Assembly: GCA_041393535.1 (NCBI GenBank)
Contig: JAWKJY010000009.1
Location: 62,001 to 126,000 of the forward strand
Origin: JAWKJY01 sp041393535
GTDB lineage: Bacteria > Actinomycetota > Thermoleophilia > Gaiellales > Gaiellaceae
DNA: 64,000 nucleotides
Reading direction: 5' to 3'
Position numbers and translations under genes: made by a program. The stretch's first letter is position 1. The number at the start of each line of letters is the position of its first letter. Of this stretch, positions 59,333-64,000 are shown one piece after another. The notes under the pieces were generated by a model. That model ran no database searches, had not been told where the DNA came from, and saw nothing but the letters and a program-made list of their open reading frames with translations.

Positions 59333-60037
59333 GTGATCGAGATCGACGGGCAGCGGATCCCGACGACGCTGGCGGAGAAGGTCGACCCGCGCCACGCGGC
59401 CGTCGTCGTGATCGACATGCAGAAGGACTTCACGACGCCGGGCTGCTTCTGGGACCAGCTCGGGCAGCTCGACGTGGCCGCGATGGACGCGCTCGTCGGG
59501 CGGCTGCGCGGCTTCCTCGACGAGGCGCGCGCCGCGGGCGTGCCGGTCGTCCACGTGACGGCGAACTACGACCCGGCGCACATGAACGGCCCGATGCACG
59601 AGCGGCTGCACCGCCACGGCCTCGGCCGCTACTGCCAGAGCGGCACGCGCGGGATCGAGATCCACGAGGGGCTCGAGCCGCTGCCGGGCGAGCCGGTCGT
59701 CGTCAAGCATCGCTTCGACGCCTTCTACGACACCGAGCTCGACGCCGTGCTGCAGGGGCTCGGCGTGCGCACGGTGATCACGACGGGCGTCGCCGTGCAG
59801 GGCTGCGTCGACTCGACGAGCCGGCACGCGTACTTCGCCGGCTACCACGTCGTCTTCGGCGCCGACCTGACCGGCGGCGCGACGCCCGAGGTGCACGCGA
59901 TGACGCTCGACTCGATGAGCCTGATGTTCGGCGTCACGGCCACGGCGGCGGAGATCGCGCAGGCGTGGCGCGAGGGGCGCGCGGGCGGGTCGCTCGTGGC
60001 CGCGGGCGACCCCGCCGAGGCCGCCCGTGCCTCGTAG
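59333..60037 (+). CDS. Cysteine hydrolase of the isochorismatase family
   Basis: 234 residues. AAVVVIDMQKDFTTPG gives the catalytic Asp, VKHRFDAFYDT the Lys (K125), and TTGVAVQGCVDSTSRHAYFAGY the nucleophilic Cys (C162) in the usual GVxxxxCV context. Such enzymes hydrolyse amides such as N-carbamoyl compounds, nicotinamide or biuret; the Cys rules out true isochorismatase. GTG start with GAGGAGG upstream; TAGGCT near 59293 may be the -10. Confidence 0.85.
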   Translation: MIEIDGQRIPTTLAEKVDPRHAAVVVIDMQKDFTTPGCFWDQLGQLDVAAMDALVGRLRGFLDEARAAGVPVVHVTANYDPAHMNGPMHERLHRHGLGRYCQSGTRGIEIHEGLEPLPGEPVVVKHRFDAFYDTELDAVLQGLGVRTVITTGVAVQGCVDSTSRHAYFAGYHVVFGADLTGGATPEVHAMTLDSMSLMFGVTATAAEIAQAWREGRAGGSLVAAGDPAEAARAS

Positions 60038-60136
60038 CGCATTCGGCTCAACTGGCAGCCGGGCCCTCACGGATCGGCTCTCGCCGCGCGATCACCGGGG
60101 CAGCGGGGCATCGATCCGATTCCTGGGAGGACGGAA

Positions 60137-61306
60137 GTGCTGCGACGTGGAGCGAGGGACGCCCGGCTGCTCGCCGAGGTGGAGGCAAGGCTCGACAGCC
60201 TCGGCGCGAACTGCCTGCGCGAGCTGCGGCGGGCGCTCGAGGCGATGGAGGCGGGCGATCTGACGGTCTCGGTGACGCCCGTGACGACGCCCGTCCCGGT
60301 CGTGGACGACGGCTCGGACGCGGCGCGGCTGGCGCGGAGCGCGAACGCGCTGATCGAGCAGGTGCAGGCCGCGGTCGCCGGCTGGAACGCCGTCCGCGCC
60401 CGCTACGCGGAGGCACTCGGCGACGACTCCTCGCTCGATCAGCTGCAGGATCGCCTGGCGTCGGTGACGCACAACTGCCTGGCCGAGCTGACCGTCGGCC
60501 TCGGCCGGATGGCGGAGCGGGACTTCACGTACCCGGTCGTGCCCGTCACCACGCCGATCGACGTCCGTCCGGGCGCCGAGCCCGGGGAGCTCGCCGGGAC
60601 GTTCAACACGATGCTCGGCCGCATGCAGCGCGCGGTCGCCGACTACAACGGGATGCGCGCGGCGGTGGCGGACGTGATCACCGAGATCCGCGCCCTCTCG
60701 CACACGGTGGCGGCCGCCGCCGAGCAGATGGCGGCGAGCGCGGGCGAGACCGGCCGCGCGGTCGACGAGATCGCGCACGCGATGCAGGACGTCGCCGCGG
60801 GCGCGCAGAGCCAGGAGGAGGCGGTCGAGTCGGCGGCCTCCGTCGCCGAGCGGGCGGTCGAGCTCGCGCTGGCCTCGCGCTCGGCGGCCGCGCGGGGCGT
60901 CGCGCTGACCGCCGAGATCTCCGGGATCGCCGACCAGACGAACCTGCTCGCCCTGAACGCCGCGATCGAGGCGGCCCGTGCCGGCGAGCAGGGGCGCGGC
61001 TTCGCGGTCGTCGCGGAGGAGGTGCGCAAGCTCGCCGAGTCGGCCGCGGCCGCGGCCGGGCAGACGCGCTCGGCCTTCGACGAGCTCGCCGGCGCGATCG
61101 ACGGCACGGCGAGCTGCATCGACGCGCTCGCGGGCTCGACCCGCGAGGTCGCGTCCGTGTCGCAGCGGACGCGCGCCGCGACCGAGACCGTCTCGGCCTC
61201 GACGGAGGAGACGAGCGCGGCCAGCGAGGAGGTGTCGGCCTCGAGCCACGAGCTGGCGCTGACCGCCGACCAGCTCGCGGGCGCGGTGGGGGCCTTCACG
61301 GTCTAG
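60137..61306 (+). CDS. Soluble methyl-accepting chemotaxis-type signalling protein
   Basis: 389 residues without a membrane helix. Two HAMP-like repeats of about 70 residues (about 20-90 and 108-178) each contain an NCLxEL helix, a VxPVTTP loop and a second helix. The C-terminal MCP signalling domain (about 185-389) has the hairpin tip QTNLLALNAAIEAARAG, followed by FAVVAEEVRKLAESA. It is probably a cytoplasmic receptor coupling to CheW/CheA, none of which are in the window. GTG start follows GGGAGGA. Confidence 0.85.
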   Translation: MLRRGARDARLLAEVEARLDSLGANCLRELRRALEAMEAGDLTVSVTPVTTPVPVVDDGSDAARLARSANALIEQVQAAVAGWNAVRARYAEALGDDSSLDQLQDRLASVTHNCLAELTVGLGRMAERDFTYPVVPVTTPIDVRPGAEPGELAGTFNTMLGRMQRAVADYNGMRAAVADVITEIRALSHTVAAAAEQMAASAGETGRAVDEIAHAMQDVAAGAQSQEEAVESAASVAERAVELALASRSAAARGVALTAEISGIADQTNLLALNAAIEAARAGEQGRGFAVVAEEVRKLAESAAAAAGQTRSAFDELAGAIDGTASCIDALAGSTREVASVSQRTRAATETVSASTEETSAASEEVSASSHELALTADQLAGAVGAFTV

Positions 61307-61420
61307 CCGTCCGCCGCGAGCTCCGCCGCCCCACCTGCCCCGTGGGTTGGCGGTGCGAGACCGGAGGCGCCGAGCCGCACCCCCTGCCCGCGGCCCGCCG
61401 CCTCACTCGCACTCGACGAC

Positions 61421-61469
61421 GGGGCCCGCGGCGGAGCACCGAGGTGCTGCTGCAGACGCCGCGGGCCCC
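61421..61469. terminator. Nested hairpin between convergent genes
   Basis: A perfect 13-bp inverted repeat (61421-61433 GGGGCCCGCGGCG with 61457-61469) encloses a 6-bp hairpin (AGCACC-GA-GGTGCT). Probably a bidirectional terminator for the chemoreceptor gene and the NifU-like gene. The rest of 61307-61491 shows nothing recognisable. Confidence 0.55.
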
Positions 61470-61491
61470 GCGTCGGGACGCCGCGGGCCGG

Positions 61492-61799
61492 TCAGCCCGG
61501 CGCGGGTGCGCCGCGCCGGCCGGCCGCGGCGAGGGCCCGCGCGAGCCGCGCCTCGGCCTCGGCCGAGATCCGGCTCCCTCGACCTCGACGGACGTGACGC
61601 CGGGGACGGCGGCCAGCGCGGGGCGAACGGTCGTCGCCGTCGTCAGCGGCCGCAGCGGGCAGCCCGTGCACATGCCCGTGTAACGGAGCCGCACGGCGCC
61701 GCCCGAGAGGCCGGCGAGCTCGACGCCGCCGGCGTGCGCGGCGAGCGCCGGGGCGATCGCGGCGAGCGCGGCCTGGACGTCGGCGAGGTGGGCAGTCAC
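61492..61799 (-). CDS. NifU C-terminal-like iron-sulfur scaffold protein (frameshifted)
   Basis: About 102 residues. AALAAIAPALAAHAGGVELAGLSGGAVRLRYTGMCTGCPLRPLTT (in blocks) is the NifU_C core with the CxxC cluster ligands. One base is lost or gained near 61575: the frame continues better as ISAEAEARLARALAAAG to the TGA at 61492, and the total length is not a multiple of three. GTG start overlaps the stop of the amidohydrolase gene. Carries Fe-S clusters to targets. Confidence 0.75.
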
Positions 61800-62797
61800 G
61801 CGCCGCCCGTCAGCTCGCGTCGCTTCGCCTCGACGTCGACTCCCATCAGCCGCGCGAAGTTGAGCCCGAGGATCCTCGCCTTGTCCTCGCGGGTGATCTG
61901 CGGGTAGCCGTAGCCGTCGCGCAGGTCGTCCGGGATCTCGAGCGCCATGAACGCCTCGAGGTACGGCCCCGGCCCGCCCGAGAGCGCCGCGTCGGAGGCG
62001 TAGCAGAGCTTGTCGGCGCCGACGTCGCGCAGCAGCCGGCCGAACACCTCCTGCACCCACCGCGGCGCGATCGGCGTGAAGTTCGTGATCGCGCCGAGCG
62101 AGATGTGGACGTTCGGGAAGCGGCCCGCGATCCAGACCATCTCCTCGAAGTACGGCAGCGCGAGGTGGTGGACGAGGAAGGTCAGCTCGGGGAAGTCGCG
62201 TGCCGGACGCTGGATGTCGTTCGGCGACAGCGCCTCGACGTCGACGAGGCCGAAGGGCACGCCCTTGTGGAACTGGACGACGTCGATCCCGAGCTCGAGG
62301 CAGCGCTCGTAGAGCGGGTAGGCGAGCTCGCGGTCGTCGCAGGCCCACGAGCCCTGCACGTGCCCGTTGTAGAACTTGATCGAGCGCGCTCCGAGCTCCT
62401 TCACCTGGTAGTCCAGCTGGGCGAGGGCGTCGTCGAGCCCCTTCCAGAGCGGGTCGACGCCGCCGCAGAAGAGCACGCGGTCGGGGTACTGCCGCGCCAT
62501 CGCCGCCTGCGTCTCGACCGGGGCGTAGAGGTCGCGGTACCAGTCGAACATCGGCACGACCTGCGCCATCGCCATGTCCGTCGGGGCGTCGACGAAGACG
62601 AGCTCGTACAGCTCCTCGGGCGTCCAGCGGCGCTCGAAGTCGATCGCGCCGGTGTTCCAGCCGGCCCAACGCGAGCCGGCGCCGAGCGCGAGCAGGTGGT
62701 CGCGGGAGAAGCGCGCGTCGGGCGCGTCCGTCAGGTTCGCGTCCGTGACGTCGTACGCGTGGATCGCGTTGTCGAACACGAACAGCCCGTCGATCAC
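61796..62797 (-). CDS. Amidohydrolase 2-family metal-dependent hydrolase
   Basis: 333 residues, TIM barrel of the amidohydrolase 2 (ACMSD-like) family. FDNAIHAYD replaces the usual HxH motif near the N-terminus (only one His), KFYNGH and VQFHKGVPFG hold barrel metal or substrate His residues, LTFLVHHLALP the next, and YASDAALSG the catalytic Asp. Typically decarboxylates or hydrolyses aromatic or cyclic acids. ATG start well placed; overlaps the NifU-like gene. Confidence 0.82.
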   Translation of the reverse strand: MIDGLFVFDNAIHAYDVTDANLTDAPDARFSRDHLLALGAGSRWAGWNTGAIDFERRWTPEELYELVFVDAPTDMAMAQVVPMFDWYRDLYAPVETQAAMARQYPDRVLFCGGVDPLWKGLDDALAQLDYQVKELGARSIKFYNGHVQGSWACDDRELAYPLYERCLELGIDVVQFHKGVPFGLVDVEALSPNDIQRPARDFPELTFLVHHLALPYFEEMVWIAGRFPNVHISLGAITNFTPIAPRWVQEVFGRLLRDVGADKLCYASDAALSGGPGPYLEAFMALEIPDDLRDGYGYPQITREDKARILGLNFARLMGVDVEAKRRELTGGA

Positions 62798-62909
62798 GGC
62801 GTGCCTCCTTGGCAGGGAGCGGCAATCTACCGCGCGGCCGGGGCCGGCCGCCGTCCGGCGGCCGACCGATGAGCTCCGGGGCCCGCGACGGTCGAAGGAC
62901 CTGGGTGCC

Positions 62910-62915
62910 TAGGAT
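62910..62915 (+). promoter_or_regulatory. Putative -10 element, leaderless sigma-factor gene
   Basis: TAGGAT, seven bases upstream of the ATG at 62923. The competing ATG at 62914 overlaps this hexamer. Confidence 0.45.
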
Positions 62916-62922
62916 GGTCGGC

Positions 62923-63900
62923 ATGGAGTCGTCGCGCGGGGCCGTGCTCGCGGTCGAGGAGCTGGAGCAGCACCGGCGCGAGCTGACGGGCTACTGCTAC
63001 CGGATGCTCGGCTCGCCGTTCGAGGCCGAGGACGCGGTGCAGGACACGCTCGTCCGCGCGTGGCGGTCGCTCGACCGCTTCGAGGGACGCTCGAGCCTGC
63101 GCTCGTGGCTCTACCGGATCGCGACGAACGTTTGCCTGGACATGCTGAAGGGGCGCGAGCGGCGGGCCCGGCCGATGGACCTCGGCCCGGCGCGCGAGCC
63201 GGAGGCGGCGAACCTCGCGAGCCGCCCGGAGGCGACCTGGCTCGAGCCCGTCCCGGACGGGCTGGTGCTCGCCGACGGCGACCCGGCCGACGCCGTCGTC
63301 TCGCGCGAGTCGATCCGGCTCGCGCTCGTCGCGGCGCTCCAGCACCTGCCGGCGCGCCAGCGGGCCGCGCTGATCCTCTGCGAGGTGCTCGGCTGGCGCG
63401 CTGCCGAGGCGGCCGAGCTGCTCGACACGTCGGTCGCATCGGTGAACAGCGCGCTCCAGCGGGCGCGGGCGACGCTCGCGTCGAACGCGTCCGCCGAGGA
63501 GGACGAGCCCGCCGAGCTCGACGCGGACGACCGCGACCTGCTCGCGCGCTACGTGGCCGCCTTCGAGGCCTACGACATCGACGCGCTGACCGCGCTGATC
63601 CACGAGGACGCGACGCAGTCGATGCCGCCGTTCGACCTCTGGCTGACCGGCCGCGACGACATCTTCACGTGGTGGTTCGGGCCGGGGATCGGCTGCAAGG
63701 GCTCGCGCGTGGTCCCCGCCGGCAGCGCGAACGGCTCGCCGGCCTACGGCCAGTACAAGCCGAGCCCCGGGGGCGGCTACGAGCCGTGGGCGCTCCAGGT
63801 CGTCGAGCTCCGCGACGGGGCGATCGGCGAGCTGACGTTCTTCCTCTCGACCGAGCGCCTCTTCCCCCTGTTCGGGCTGCCGCCGCGCCTCGACGCCTAG
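62923..63900 (+). CDS. ECF-type sigma-70 factor with SnoaL-like C-terminal domain
   Basis: 325 residues. Sigma region 2 (DAVQDTLVRAWRSLDRFEGRSSLRSWLYRIATN in blocks, about 35-70) and region 4 (LQHLPARQRAALILCEVLGWRAAEAAELLDTSVASV, about 145-190) are followed by a SnoaL-like domain (about 205-325, RYVAAFEAYDIDALTALIHEDATQSMPPF). This is the SigX5/SigJ-like group in which the extra domain modulates activity without an anti-sigma factor. The start is the second ATG, placed seven bases after TAGGAT. Regulon unknown. Confidence 0.9.
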   Translation: MESSRGAVLAVEELEQHRRELTGYCYRMLGSPFEAEDAVQDTLVRAWRSLDRFEGRSSLRSWLYRIATNVCLDMLKGRERRARPMDLGPAREPEAANLASRPEATWLEPVPDGLVLADGDPADAVVSRESIRLALVAALQHLPARQRAALILCEVLGWRAAEAAELLDTSVASVNSALQRARATLASNASAEEDEPAELDADDRDLLARYVAAFEAYDIDALTALIHEDATQSMPPFDLWLTGRDDIFTWWFGPGIGCKGSRVVPAGSANGSPAYGQYKPSPGGGYEPWALQVVELRDGAIGELTFFLSTERLFPLFGLPPRLDA

Positions 63901-64000
63901 CCGTCGTCGACGAGCACGTCGGCGAGGCCCATGAACGCGACGAGCTCGCCGAGCGCGGGCGACGCGCCGCGCAGGACGACGCGGCAGCCGTGGCGGCTCG
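63897..64000 (-). CDS. STAS-domain protein (C-terminal end only)
   Basis: The final 33 residues are visible (SRHGCRVVLRGASPALGELV, FMGLADVLVDDG), resembling the end of an MlaB-like STAS domain. The frame continues beyond the right edge. Its stop shares CTAG with the sigma-factor stop. STAS proteins in such genomes act in anti-sigma networks or lipid transport; which one is unclear. Confidence 0.7.
   Translation of the reverse strand, partial: SRHGCRVVLRGASPALGELVAFMGLADVLVDDG

Noticed and set aside
1..64000. Mobile-element origin for the 23.7-52.7 kb island
   Set aside because: No integrase, transposase, tRNA junction or obvious composition change was seen.

Overview
The window reads as about 64 kb of a very GC-rich (roughly 70-75%) actinobacterial chromosome. 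The gene set and protein style (fused NuoE-NuoF formate dehydrogenase subunit, FSR-type MFS exporters, STAS proteins, sigma-70 proteins with SnoaL tails, many GTG starts, apparently leaderless promoters) suggest the class Thermoleophilia (Gaiellales/Solirubrobacterales). That placement is inference from composition and gene content, not from a marker search. I saw no rRNA or tRNA gene, CRISPR array, insertion sequence, integrase or phage gene.

Layout. (1) 1-7.9 kb: a formate dehydrogenase locus. A divergent LysR regulator faces fdhA, whose in-frame TGA is a selenocysteine codon followed by a textbook bacterial SECIS hairpin. Next come a NuoE-NuoF fusion, an iron-sulfur subunit carrying the N-terminal half normally found in FdhA, fdhD, an EamA transporter and mobA. 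(2) 7.9-15.7 kb: housekeeping genes, namely an acyl-CoA ligase, purA, dnaB, the rpsF-ssb-rpsR-rplI operon and an R2-like oxidase. (3) 15.7-19.6 kb: a ferric-iron ABC transporter with three copies of a palindromic iron-box-like operator. (4) 19.7-23.7 kb: tatA, two MFS exporters, an SDR and a small zinc-ribbon protein. (5) 23.7-52.7 kb: a catabolic island. Two mirror-image HyuA-HyuB-RidA-aldolase clusters, each with a divergent XRE-cupin regulator, flank a branched-chain-type ABC importer with two paralogous binding proteins. Also inside the island are a TPP-dependent 2-oxoacid dehydrogenase (E1 alpha, E1 beta, E2), enoyl-CoA hydratases, an AhpD-like protein, an acyl-CoA ligase and a decayed stretch. 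(6) 52.7-64 kb: small oxidoreductase genes, a LolD/MacB-like ABC pair, a sulfur-relay operon (TusA-like, DsrE-like, TusA-OsmC fusion, MetE-like), a thioesterase, a cysteine hydrolase, a soluble chemoreceptor, a NifU-like protein, an amidohydrolase, a sigma factor and a partial STAS gene.

How the genes may work together. In region 1, MobA would make the bis-MGD cofactor, FdhD would sulfurate it, and the three FDH proteins would oxidise formate and reduce NAD+. In the island, a small amide- or lactam-like compound would be imported by the Liv-type system, opened by the ATP-dependent HyuA/HyuB enzymes, processed by RidA and aldolase proteins, and passed to the 2-oxoacid dehydrogenase and CoA-thioester steps. 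The substrate cannot be read from the sequence.

About ten genes that look functional contain one or more single-base frameshifts with the family signature intact on both sides. I read most of these as consensus errors. The exception is 44.0-45.4 kb, where the damage is dense enough to look like real decay.
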